Program-made: the position numbers and the translations under genes | Notes under the pieces: model-generated | What the model saw: the letters and a program-made list of their open reading frames with translations, nothing else | Told to the model about the DNA's origin: nothing | Databases searched by the model: none | In this document: positions 55,417 to 63,281 of the stretch, piece after piece | Numbering within the stretch: position 1 is the stretch's first letter | Layout of the letters: each line of letters begins with the position of its first letter | NCBI GenBank assembly: GCA_041399205.1 | Contig: JAWKTK010000021.1 | Coordinates: 122,042 to 186,041 of the forward strand | Reading direction: 5' to 3' | Source of the DNA: JAGQOZ01 sp041399205 | GTDB taxonomy: Bacteria > Planctomycetota > Planctomycetia > Pirellulales > Pirellulaceae | DNA length: 64,000 bases

Positions 55417-56184
55417 GTGGCAGAATCGTTGGCTAAAAATCTGATTGAGGCGGGAGTACATTTTGGGCACCGAGCGAGTCGGTGGAATCCGAAAATGGCT
55501 CCTTACATTTACGCTCGCAAAAATCTTATTCACATTATCGACATTCGCGAGACCATTCGCGGCTTGTTGCGAGCTCAAAAATACGTACGTCAGGTTGCAG
55601 GACGTGGCGGTCAAGTGTTGTTCACTGGAACCAAGCGTCAAGCGGGTGACACCATTGAAAAGCAAGCCAGCCGTTGCGGTATGCCGTTCGTTTCGGAACG
55701 TTGGCTCGGTGGCACGTTAACCAATTTTCGTACCATTCGTAGCCGTCTAGGCCGATTGGAAGAACTGGAATCGATTCGTTCTGGCGAAGAGTTGTCGGCC
55801 TATTCCAAGAAGATGCAGTCTTCGCTGAATCGCGAATATCGTAAGATGTTCCGCAACTTGAACGGCATGCGAACCATGTCGCGTCTGCCGGAGGCGTTGT
55901 TCATTGTGGATCCTCGCAAAGAAAAGAACGCCATTCGTGAAGCCAGCAAGTTGGGCATTGCCACCATTGCGTTGATTGATACCGATTGCGATCCGGACTT
56001 GGTGGACTTGCCAATTCCCGGCAATGACGACGGTATTCGTTCTATCGAAATCATCACTGCTTTGATTTCGGACGCCATTATTTTGGGCAAGGGCGATTCT
56101 GCCACCATGCAACCCGGTGCAGGTAAAAGCGAAGTAGCTGCTGCTCCAGAAGTTGCGGACAAAGATGCGGCTGGTGACGAATAG
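55417..56184 (+). CDS. rpsB: 30S ribosomal protein S2
   Basis: 255 residues. I chose the GTG at 55417 (VAESLAKNLIEAGVHFGH) because GAGGAG stands about 7 bases upstream and the product then begins like other S2 proteins. Hallmarks are GVHFGHRASRWNPKMAPYIY, FTGTKRQAGDTIEKQA, RWLGGTLTNFRTI and PEALFIVDPRKEKNAIREA. A TTG at 55402 would add five residues. It opens the conserved rpsB-tsf-pyrH-frr block and is followed by a hairpin (56209-56238) and 319 bases before tsf, which is longer than usual between these two genes. Confidence 0.97.
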   Translation: MAESLAKNLIEAGVHFGHRASRWNPKMAPYIYARKNLIHIIDIRETIRGLLRAQKYVRQVAGRGGQVLFTGTKRQAGDTIEKQASRCGMPFVSERWLGGTLTNFRTIRSRLGRLEELESIRSGEELSAYSKKMQSSLNREYRKMFRNLNGMRTMSRLPEALFIVDPRKEKNAIREASKLGIATIALIDTDCDPDLVDLPIPGNDDGIRSIEIITALISDAIILGKGDSATMQPGAGKSEVAAAPEVADKDAAGDE

Positions 56185-56503
56185 CCGCTGCCAAATTGTT
56201 CCATAGCCATCTGATCGAACCTGAAGTTTCGATCAGATGTCGCTGACATGGACGGAAGCGTTCGACCAGGAATTTCAAGAACGCCTGCCAAAACGTGCCC
56301 ATCGCGAAGTCGCTTCGCTCGGGAAACCTGCGGCAGTCAGTCCTTCCTGAGGAAGGCGTCAGCTTGCCGTTTAGTAACAATCTGTGCTTGGCCCACCGAC
56401 GAATCGGTGTCACGCGCCAAGCGTCAACTCGATGTGGTCCGTCGATCGCATTCACCAGGTCTAAATCACGAAACCATATACGTAGTAGTAAGAGGAAAAA
56501 CAC
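56185..56503. other. rpsB-tsf intergenic region
   Basis: 319 bases. Besides the hairpin at 56209-56238, it has short self-complementary stretches such as CGAAGTCGCTTCG and CCTTCCTGAGGAAGG (near 56305-56360). No gene or tRNA was found. The ribosome binding site of tsf (AGAGGAAA) lies at about 56491. Confidence 0.6.
56209..56238 (+). terminator. Hairpin after rpsB, possible attenuator or terminator
   Basis: Perfect 11-bp stem, ATCTGATCGAA paired with TTCGATCAGAT, with an 8-base loop, 25 bases past the rpsB stop. There is no T run after it (GTCGCTGAC), so it may slow polymerase or protect mRNA rather than end transcription. Confidence 0.55.
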
Positions 56504-57478
56504 ATGGCAATTTCCGCAAAAGACGTGAGCGAACTTCGTAAAGTTACCGGCGCCGGCATGATGGACTGCAAAAAGGCACTGGAAGAATCGGGCGGTGATT
56601 TTGACGGCGCATTGGACTACCTTCGCAAAAAGGGCCAAAAGGTTGCGGCAAAGCGAGCTGATCGAGATGCCAAGGAAGGTGTCGTTGTCGCATTGACGGA
56701 CGCTTCGGGCAAAAAGGGCGTGGTCATGGCACTTAGCTGTGAAACCGACTTTGTAGCCAAGAACGACGACTTCATCGACTTCGCCACCAAGATTGCCCAA
56801 TTGGGTTTGGACAAAGATATTGATTCGAAAGAAGACTTGGTCGCTTTGGAATTGGACGGCGCACCCATCAGTGAAAAGCTAGTCGAACGAACCGGCACCA
56901 TCGGCGAAAAAATTGAAGTTTCGCAGTACCAAAAATTGGATGGCGAAAATCTCTCGACCTATATCCACGCGGGCAGCAAAATCGGCGTACTGCTTTCCTA
57001 CAAGGACGGCGGAAAGGACGGCGCTGATTTCTTCCGCACCGTCGCCATGCACATTGCCGCGCTGAAACCGACCATCTTGCATTACAGTGAATTCGATTCC
57101 GAATTTGTCAAGAAGGAAACGGAATCGCTGCAAGGTCAGATCAAGATTGAAAACGAAGATCGAGCTCGTTTGGGCAAGCACCTAAAAACGGTTCCGCTGT
57201 TCGGCAGCCGCATGCAGCTGACTCCAGAAGTCATGGCCAAGGCTGAAGAAGAAATTAAGGCGGAATTAAAGGCGGAAGGCAAACCAGAAAAAATCTGGGA
57301 CAAAATCGTGCCGGGTAAGATTGATCGGTTCGTGGCGGATAATTCGCTGTTGGATCAGGAATTCTGCCTGCTAAATCAGTTCTTCGCTTTGGACGACTCC
57401 AAAACAGTGGAACAAGCGGTCAAGGATTTCGCGCCGGAAGCGGAAATTGTAGCGTTCCGACGCGTCGCGGTAGGCTAA
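56504..57478 (+). CDS. tsf: Elongation factor Ts
   Basis: 324 residues, a normal length. It exchanges GDP for GTP on EF-Tu. The start at 56504 follows AGAGGAAA by 5 bases. The N-terminal UBA-like domain has the EF-Ts signature AKDVSELRKVTGAGMMDCKK followed by ALEESGGDFDGALDYLRKKG, and the core has VVVALTDASGKKGVVMAL, ETDFVAKNDDF and MHIAALKP. It is in the block with rpsB and pyrH. Confidence 0.97.
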   Translation: MAISAKDVSELRKVTGAGMMDCKKALEESGGDFDGALDYLRKKGQKVAAKRADRDAKEGVVVALTDASGKKGVVMALSCETDFVAKNDDFIDFATKIAQLGLDKDIDSKEDLVALELDGAPISEKLVERTGTIGEKIEVSQYQKLDGENLSTYIHAGSKIGVLLSYKDGGKDGADFFRTVAMHIAALKPTILHYSEFDSEFVKKETESLQGQIKIENEDRARLGKHLKTVPLFGSRMQLTPEVMAKAEEEIKAELKAEGKPEKIWDKIVPGKIDRFVADNSLLDQEFCLLNQFFALDDSKTVEQAVKDFAPEAEIVAFRRVAVG

Positions 57479-57531
57479 TCTTTTCGGTAACGCGGTGATC
57501 TCAATTCGAACCCAGCACGCAAGGTCTGACT

Positions 57532-58284
57532 ATGAACTCCGAATCGAATGCTACGCCTGTTTATAAGCGAGTGGTCCTCAAACTGTCGGGCGAAAGCTTC
57601 GTTCCGGCTGGTGAACGAGGCATTTCGATGGACGAAGTCGTCATGATCGCGCGACAGGTCTACCGCGCCGCCCAATTGGGCTGTGAAATGGCACTGGTCA
57701 TTGGCGGAGGAAATATCCTCCGCGGCGCCCAGTTCAAAGGTTCCAACGCCAGCATCCAAGAAGCCACCGCGCACTATATGGGAATGCTGGCCACCGTCAT
57801 TAACGGCTTGGCGCTGCAAGACGCTTTGGAATCGCTCGGCTGCCAAACTCGGTTGATGACCGCCATCAAAATGGACGGAGTTGCCGAACCGTATTTGCGC
57901 AGACGAGCCAGACGGCATTTGGAAAAAGGTCGCATTATCATCTTGGCCGCAGGCACCGGCAGCCCATTTGTCACCACCGATACCGCCGCCGCTCAACGAG
58001 CTCTAGAGTTGGAAGCGGAAATCGTCCTTAAAGCGACTCGCGTCGATGGCGTCTATAGCGAAGACCCAGAAAAGAACCCGCACGCTGTGTTCTATCGTGA
58101 ATTGGAGTATTCACAAGTTCTGGAGCAGAACCTGCGAGTGATGGATCATACGGCCATCACGCAGTGCATGGAACATAATCTGCCCTTGTTGGTATTTAAT
58201 TACCGAAAAGAGGGAAATATTGAACGAGCGATCATGGGTGATTCGGTCGGCACGTATGTTTCCCTAAAACGTGAAGAGCGCTAA
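57532..58284 (+). CDS. pyrH: UMP kinase
   Basis: 250 residues. It phosphorylates UMP to UDP in pyrimidine synthesis. The ATG at 57532 gives a short extension (MNSESNATPVY) before KRVVLKLSGESF. Family motifs seen are VIGGGNILRGAQF, GMLATVINGLALQDALE, AAGTGSPFVTTDTAAA and ATRVDGVYSEDPEKNPHA. It starts 53 bases after tsf, likely in the same transcript. Confidence 0.97.
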   Translation: MNSESNATPVYKRVVLKLSGESFVPAGERGISMDEVVMIARQVYRAAQLGCEMALVIGGGNILRGAQFKGSNASIQEATAHYMGMLATVINGLALQDALESLGCQTRLMTAIKMDGVAEPYLRRRARRHLEKGRIIILAAGTGSPFVTTDTAAAQRALELEAEIVLKATRVDGVYSEDPEKNPHAVFYRELEYSQVLEQNLRVMDHTAITQCMEHNLPLLVFNYRKEGNIERAIMGDSVGTYVSLKREER

Positions 58285-58523
58285 TTCGCCATTCAAAATC
58301 GCGGTGACCGCAAAACGTTTCCAAACGTTCCGGACCGAACCTTGCGTCTTTTCGAATCTCCGGAACTCGCCGTTCGGGATGGCATCGGTTTACTTCCAGT
58401 CGTATATTGGGAGTTTCTTGGTTGGACGTTTGAAGTTGTGAAGTCGTGAAAATTCGGCGGAAATGGATCGGCGTGATGACCAATCCTAGCCAGACGCGTG
58501 AGTTTTGAAGTTGTGTTTTTTCA

Positions 58524-58588
58524 TAGCCCGACGCGTTAGCGAGCGAAAACGGAGTGTTCCTCTGGCCCCTCGCTAACGCTTCGGGCTA
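58524..58588. repeat. Palindromic intergenic repeat
   Basis: Inverted repeat with arms TAGCCCGACGCGTTAGCGAG and CTCGCTAACGCTTCGGGCTA (one mismatch in 20), with a spacer of about 25 bases. It resembles the short palindromes scattered through planctomycete genomes, which I recall but cannot count here. It sits in the 407-base gap between pyrH and frr (58285-58691), which otherwise holds no gene that I can support. Confidence 0.85.
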
Positions 58589-58691
58589 GAAATTTCCGCC
58601 GAAAAGACGCAAGTACGCAGCTTCAGAACGTGTAAGCCAACCAGACCGCAGAACACACGACTTCAGGAGTCGTTAGAAGGGATAAAATTCG

Positions 58692-59252
58692 ATGAGCGTT
58701 GATGAAATCCTGCTTGATGCAGAAGAGCGAATGGAAAAAGCAGTTGATGTTCTGAAAAAGAATTTGGCCGGCGTGAGAACGGGGCGAGCGAATCCGGGGT
58801 TGGTGGATTCGGTGCGAGTGGACGTGTATGGTTCACCCACTCCGCTCAAGCAAATCGCGTCGGTCGGTGCTCCAGAACCGACTCAGATTGTCATTCGTCC
58901 TTACGATCCCAGCACCATCAAGGATATTGAAAAGGCAATTGTCACGGCCGACCTAGGCTACAATCCTCAGAATGATGGTCGAGTGGTTCGGATCAATATT
59001 CCGCCGTTGTCGACGGAAGTTCGTAAGAAAATGGTAACTCGCATCAAAGAAATGAGCGAAGATGCCAAGATCTCCATTCGCAACGTGCGCCGCGACGCCA
59101 ACAAAGCGGCCGACAATTCCGAAAAAGAAAAGACCATCACGGAAGACATGCGAGATGACGTGAAGAATCAGGTCCAGGAATTGACCAAGAAATACGAACA
59201 ACAAGTCACCGACATGGCCAAGGCACGTGAAAACGACGTCATGGAAGATTAA
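58692..59252 (+). CDS. frr: Ribosome recycling factor
   Basis: 186 residues, the family length. With EF-G it splits the ribosome after termination. Motifs seen: RMEKAVDVLKKNLAGVRTGR followed by ANPGLVDSV, YGSPTPLKQIASV, DPSTIKDIEKAI and NPQNDGRVVRINIPPLSTEV, and the long helical end with RDANKAADNSEKEK. It closes the block that begins with rpsB; a palindromic repeat divides it from pyrH. Confidence 0.97.
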   Translation: MSVDEILLDAEERMEKAVDVLKKNLAGVRTGRANPGLVDSVRVDVYGSPTPLKQIASVGAPEPTQIVIRPYDPSTIKDIEKAIVTADLGYNPQNDGRVVRINIPPLSTEVRKKMVTRIKEMSEDAKISIRNVRRDANKAADNSEKEKTITEDMRDDVKNQVQELTKKYEQQVTDMAKARENDVMED

Positions 59253-59589
59253 GCGAACCGCGTCAAGCTGTCTTGAAATGTGGTTAATGTAGTCCATCGA
59301 TGCGCGAAGCGTGCGTTTGGAAATTGGCACCTTTGTGATGTTTCGCCCGAAGCGGACTGGTTGGTAGTCCCGCCTTCAGGCGGAAAAATCTCGCTTTGGC
59401 TTTTTGCGTCTTAACCGGAAGACCGCTCAACTTCGGCACTCTTCCTACGAAGATCGTCCAGAGCGTGTCAGCGCACGTTTTCGATTCGCTTTCATCGCAA
59501 TTCAAAGCAACAGTCCAGTCGGAGTGTTGCTTTTGGCTTGTTGTCTCTCGTCACTACGGCTCAATCGATTGCCAAACGACGCAATCTTG
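59253..59589. other. Convergent intergenic region after frr
   Basis: 337 bases between frr (rightward) and the PqaA-like gene (leftward). A small hairpin, CCGCCTTCAGGCGG followed by AAAAATC, lies at 59370-59383, possibly a weak terminator for the leftward gene or a repeat remnant. No gene is supported. Confidence 0.45.
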
Positions 59590-61293
59590 CTAATTTCCGC
59601 CGGGTACCGCTACGGCGTCCACGGCGTCGGTCGTCACGTTTCTGCCTGACTCCAGCTGATAGCTAATTGATTGACAGCCGTTGTCTTTCAGCAACTTGGT
59701 CAACGCACCGGCCGTTTCTTCAAATTCGCTCACGTCCGGGCACCAATTGAAATAGCATTTTTCGCCATCTTGTCGACAGATCAATTCGTCACCATCAATT
59801 CCCTGCACGGCAAACGCTTGGCGAACCAGTTCGATCACCGCTTCGGCAGATGGCTGGTCCTTGGCTTTGGCCGCCACGGTTAAACTCGTCGGCAAGCTAG
59901 GATTTTTCTCGGCGAACGGAACCACATTCGGTGTCACTCGGACATTGGTGGTCAACTTCAACGGTACCGGCGCACCAACGTCAAAGGTGAGTTCCAAGAA
60001 GTACGCGGTCCAACCAATCTCTGGATCATGCACTTGACCCACGTAAACTCCCGGTTCGCTTGCTTCGATCACTTGGCTGGTGTATTTGGGGCCCAGCGTT
60101 TCCAGGCGGAAGTCGCGAGCATCCGGATTGGTCGCTTGCCATAATCGCACTTCGGCCGGCTTTGTCTTGGTGGTCACTCGGATCGAACCGTCCGCTTCGT
60201 TGGTCCATGAAAATTCCGGGCCAGCTTGATTGGTCAACGCCAGCGAATAAAACGCAATGATGCTTTCAATGGCATCACTTCCATCCAGGCCGTGGTCGGC
60301 GTTCGGAACGTACCGCAAATACTTGGGACCTTTCAGGTCGTCCCAATAGAACTGAGAAGAATCGGGCAGAAAAAACTGATCGCCCGCTGCGTTGACTACA
60401 AACTTGGGAATGGTCAATCGATGCCGATAGTAATACGGATCGACCAGTTTGTACAAATCGGTTAGCCGAGGATCTTCCAGGCGTTCCATGATACGGTGCT
60501 GGACATAATTCCCCACGGCCGGCGCCCAAAAACCATAGACAGCAAAGTGATGTCGCATCGATTCGTGGACGTTCAAGACGTCAATCACAATCGGGCAAAT
60601 CGCCACAACTCGAGAATCAACGGCGCCGGTCAGCCAAGTGGTCCAACCTCGTTTCGAACCACCGGCTACCACAAATTGATCCACTTTCTGTTGGCCGCCG
60701 GTTTCACTGGCCATGAATGCGGTGATGGTATCCATGGCTTTGACGGCGCTTTTGACCATGGCGTTGCGAGCCAACCAGGACGAATCACCTGTCTTGATGT
60801 ATTGATCCCAAGTGTAGCCAATCAAATCATCTTCCACTCGAGGTTTCCCGTCGTTGTGAAAGATCAATGGTTGATTGGGCACCATCTTTAGTTCCGCCAC
60901 GACGCTGCCGGTGGCTTCGGCAATTTTGACAATCATGTCATCCGGAGCACCGGGTGGATTGGGGCGATTGCTGCCACCGCCAATCATGAGGAACGCTTTG
61001 TTGGTGCGAACCTTCTTGGGATACGCAATGGTGATCCAATGTTGCCAATGCGTGCGATTGACTTTGTCTTCGGTCAGCCATTTCTGCGAAGTCATGTCGA
61101 TCACCGCCGTACTGAAGGTGTCGCCCGTTTGGTTCGAAACCACTTTCCATTGGTACGCACCATCATCATGGTGGACATAGCGATCAAGATCGGTCATGGC
61201 CGGCAAATCTTGTGCAGTGACAAGATGATCTGCACAAAAGAACGACCAAGCAGTCAGTGATAGATAAACGACGGTTCGCAAACGGATTTCCAT
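59590..61293 (-). CDS. Exported PhoPQ-activated pathogenicity-related (PqaA-type) protein
   Basis: 567 residues from the ATG at 61293 (MEIRLRTVVYLSLTAWSFFC, then ADHLVTAQD, a signal peptide); a longer frame starts at 61344 but spoils the signal. An alpha/beta-hydrolase-like domain of the PhoPQ-activated family is clear: ITIAYPKKV, FLMIGGGSNRP, QFVVAGGSKRGWTTWLTGAV (the nucleophile-elbow place, G-x-S-K-R-G), AICPIVIDVLN, FVVNAAGDQFFLPDSS and RYVPNADHGLDGSDA (Asp and His of a triad). The family was named for a Salmonella gene, and members occur widely in planctomycetes without any link to disease. Substrate unknown. The end at 59590 faces frr; the upstream side is the repeat array. Confidence 0.88.
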   Translation of the reverse strand: MEIRLRTVVYLSLTAWSFFCADHLVTAQDLPAMTDLDRYVHHDDGAYQWKVVSNQTGDTFSTAVIDMTSQKWLTEDKVNRTHWQHWITIAYPKKVRTNKAFLMIGGGSNRPNPPGAPDDMIVKIAEATGSVVAELKMVPNQPLIFHNDGKPRVEDDLIGYTWDQYIKTGDSSWLARNAMVKSAVKAMDTITAFMASETGGQQKVDQFVVAGGSKRGWTTWLTGAVDSRVVAICPIVIDVLNVHESMRHHFAVYGFWAPAVGNYVQHRIMERLEDPRLTDLYKLVDPYYYRHRLTIPKFVVNAAGDQFFLPDSSQFYWDDLKGPKYLRYVPNADHGLDGSDAIESIIAFYSLALTNQAGPEFSWTNEADGSIRVTTKTKPAEVRLWQATNPDARDFRLETLGPKYTSQVIEASEPGVYVGQVHDPEIGWTAYFLELTFDVGAPVPLKLTTNVRVTPNVVPFAEKNPSLPTSLTVAAKAKDQPSAEAVIELVRQAFAVQGIDGDELICRQDGEKCYFNWCPDVSEFEETAGALTKLLKDNGCQSISYQLESGRNVTTDAVDAVAVPGGN

Positions 61294-61429
61294 ACTTTCT
61301 GTTCCCGTTGTCAGGAGAAAAAAACGGCACCACAAAATGGTCATCCTACCATGGATCTACGCGGTTGGCAGACATTCGGTAGACGATTCGAAATCAAATG
61401 TGTCACTTTCCATGAATGCTCGCAAGATT

Positions 61430-61601
61430 CAAAAGCACCTCGTAATGGATGAGGTGACGAATCCCTAGAACTCAAAAGCACTTCGTAATGGATGAGGTGA
61501 CGAATCCCTAAAACTCAAAAGCACTTCGTAATGGATGAGGTGACGAATCCCTAAAATTCCAAAGCACTTCGTAATGGATGAGGTGACGAATCCCTAAAAT
61601 G
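61430..61601. repeat. Four-copy 43-base tandem repeat
   Basis: Four near-identical copies of a 43-base unit starting CAAAAGCACTTCGTAATGGA and going on GATGAGGTGACGAATCCCTA; starts at 61430, 61473, 61516 and 61559. Copies differ at only a few positions. The core GATGAGGTGACGAATCCC is the reverse complement, with two mismatches in 18, of the core of the 31-base array that follows. Confidence 0.93.
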
Positions 61602-61620
61602 TTCTGGGACTACCGTCCAC

Positions 61621-62192
61621 GGGACTCGTCACCTCGTCCACTACAGGCGATGGGACTCGTCACCTCGTCCACTACAGGCGATGGGACTCGTCACCTCGTC
61701 CACTACAGGCGATGGGACTCGTCACCTCGTCCACTACAGGTGATGGGACTCGTCACCTCGTCCACTACAGGGCGACGGGACTCGTCACCTCGTCCACTAC
61801 TGATGGGACGTCACCTCGTCCCAACGGGACTCGTCACCTCGTCCACTACAGGTGATGGGACTCGTCACCTCGTCCACTACCGTCCACGGGACTCGTCACC
61901 TCGTCCACTACAGGTGATGGACTCGTCACCTCGTCCACTACAGGCGACGGGACTCGTCACCTCGTCCACTACAGGCGACGGGACTCGTCACCTCGTCCAC
62001 TACAGTCATGGGACTCGTCACCTCGTCCACTACAGGCGACGGGACTCGTCACCTCGTCCACTACAGGCGACGGGACTCGTCACCTCGTCCACTACAGGCG
62101 ACGGGACTCGTCACCTCGTCCACTACAGGTGATGGGACTCGTCACCTCGTCCACTACCGTAGGGTGATGGGACTCGTCACCTCGTCCACTAC
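61621..62192. repeat. Nineteen-copy 31-base tandem repeat
   Basis: Nineteen copies of GGGACTCGTCACCTCGTCCA plus CTACAGG and a 4-base variable joint (CGAT, TGAT, CGAC and others). Most units are 31 bases; copy 7 is short and altered, and copies 9 and 18 have CCGT-type joints. The array ends 3 bases before the stop of the RNA methyltransferase gene at 62195. The period is not a multiple of three, so open frames across it (for example SSPRPLQ, TSSTTG, RHLVHYR) merely cycle through three readings of the same DNA. The whole gap 61294-62194 holds no gene. Confidence 0.95.
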
Positions 62193-62194
62193 GT

Positions 62195-63037
62195 TCAAGC
62201 GTTGTGCGACCGTTGTCGTTTGGCTTCGTAGAACAAGACGGCGGCGGTGGCGCTGATGTTCAGGCTGTCGGCCAAACCGTGCATGGGCAAGTAGACGCCT
62301 TGATATTGGTCAGACTTCCAATCGTCAGTAACGCCGTCGGCTTCGCTTCCCAGGACAATGGCGCAGCGCCCAAGATATGCCGCTTGCCAATATGGCACCG
62401 CCCCGTCAACTCGAGCAACCCGAGTGGCGAACTTGTATTCTTCCAGCCAGCTGCGAACTTCTGCCGCCGACGCTTCCAGCACGGGCAATCCGAAAATGGT
62501 ACCAAGGCTGGCACGAATCACATTCGGATTAAACAGATCGGTGACGCAATCGACGCAAATCACCGCGTCCAGCCCAGCTCCATCGGCACTGCGAATCACC
62601 GCGCCAATGTTACCCGGCTTTTCGATCCGTTCGATGATGCCAATGATTTTGGACTGTTCGTTGGATGATGCCAGATTCAGCGTGGCTGCCAATTCGCCAA
62701 TCCGCCGATCGGGAATTTGAACGACGGCTACCATTCCTTCGTCGCGATTGCCGTAAGCGATTTTTTCGAACGGACGTTCCGCCACTTCCCAAATGGAAAC
62801 ATTGGCTTGTTGCAACTGCTGCAGCAACGACGCCACTTCGGGCGATTGCAGCGAACGGTCCGAAACCAAATTGTCTCGAACAAAGACTTCCAGCGGCAAG
62901 AAACCACCCAAAATGGCTCGTTGAATTTCACGAACACCATCAACCAACGTCCGCTGCTGGCGCAAGCGATGCTTCCGCTCGCGCAACCGCAGCACGTTCT
63001 TAATCTTGGGGTTTTGCGAGCTGGTTATTACTTCCAT
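62195..63037 (-). CDS. RNA 2'-O-methyltransferase, SpoU/TrmH family
   Basis: 280 residues. A SPOUT methyltransferase with a knot fold that uses S-adenosylmethionine to methylate a 2'-hydroxyl in rRNA or tRNA. The N-terminal part (SSQNPKIKNVLRLRERKHRL) is the RNA-binding substrate domain. Motif 1 is IERIEKPGNIGAVIRSADGA, motif 2 is VLGSEADGVTDDW and motif 3 is LPMHGLADSLNISATAAV, with the key Arg in motif 1 and the Asn-Ile-Ser turn in motif 3. Whether it is an RlmB- or TrmH-like enzyme cannot be told. Its stop is 3 bases from the 31-base array, so the array would be in its 3' mRNA end. Divergent from the acyltransferase gene. Confidence 0.93.
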   Translation of the reverse strand: MEVITSSQNPKIKNVLRLRERKHRLRQQRTLVDGVREIQRAILGGFLPLEVFVRDNLVSDRSLQSPEVASLLQQLQQANVSIWEVAERPFEKIAYGNRDEGMVAVVQIPDRRIGELAATLNLASSNEQSKIIGIIERIEKPGNIGAVIRSADGAGLDAVICVDCVTDLFNPNVIRASLGTIFGLPVLEASAAEVRSWLEEYKFATRVARVDGAVPYWQAAYLGRCAIVLGSEADGVTDDWKSDQYQGVYLPMHGLADSLNISATAAVLFYEAKRQRSHNA

Positions 63038-63047
63038 TGATAGTTCG

Positions 63048-63206
63048 CTGCGCTTCGAGAACGCTACGCTAACAGAACGCTACGCTAACAGTTACGAATA
63101 TCTAGACTAGCAGCGCAGCGATCTCGTTACTAGCAGCGCAGCGAACTCGAAGCGCAGCGGTCTAGATACTCGAAGCGCAGCGCTCTCCGCCCCGAATCGC
63201 TCTAGC
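63048..63206. repeat. Cluster of short GC-rich repeats
   Basis: In the 244-base gap between two divergent genes. There are two exact direct copies of GAACGCTACGCTAACAG (from 63059), several AGCGCAGCG and AGCAGCGCAGCG units (63108-63182), and an inverted match between CGCTGCGCTTCGAG (63051) and CTCGAAGCGCAGCG (63147, 63169). A promoter for each gene must overlap or flank these units. Confidence 0.75.
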
Positions 63207-63281
63207 AGCGTAACGCCGACTTCTGCTATTCTCCGCTCGATTTACCCATTCCAGCTTCCTGTTTTTGCCAGTCTCATTCGT

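Noticed and set aside
56200..56360. tRNA or structured RNA between rpsB and tsf
   Set aside because: Several short hairpins are present, but no cloverleaf, T-loop or anticodon arm could be drawn.
59590..61293. Virulence gene
   Set aside because: The PhoPQ-activated family name comes from Salmonella; the planctomycete members have no known link to virulence.
61599..62132. Open frame of 177 codons with RDSSPRPLQ, GLVTSSTTG and RHLVHYR repeats
   Set aside because: It reads through the 31-base tandem array; the three peptides are the three frames of the same unit, and it lacks a ribosome binding site.
61621..62192. CRISPR array
   Set aside because: Repeats are separated by only about 4 bases, with no unique spacers, and no cas genes are near.
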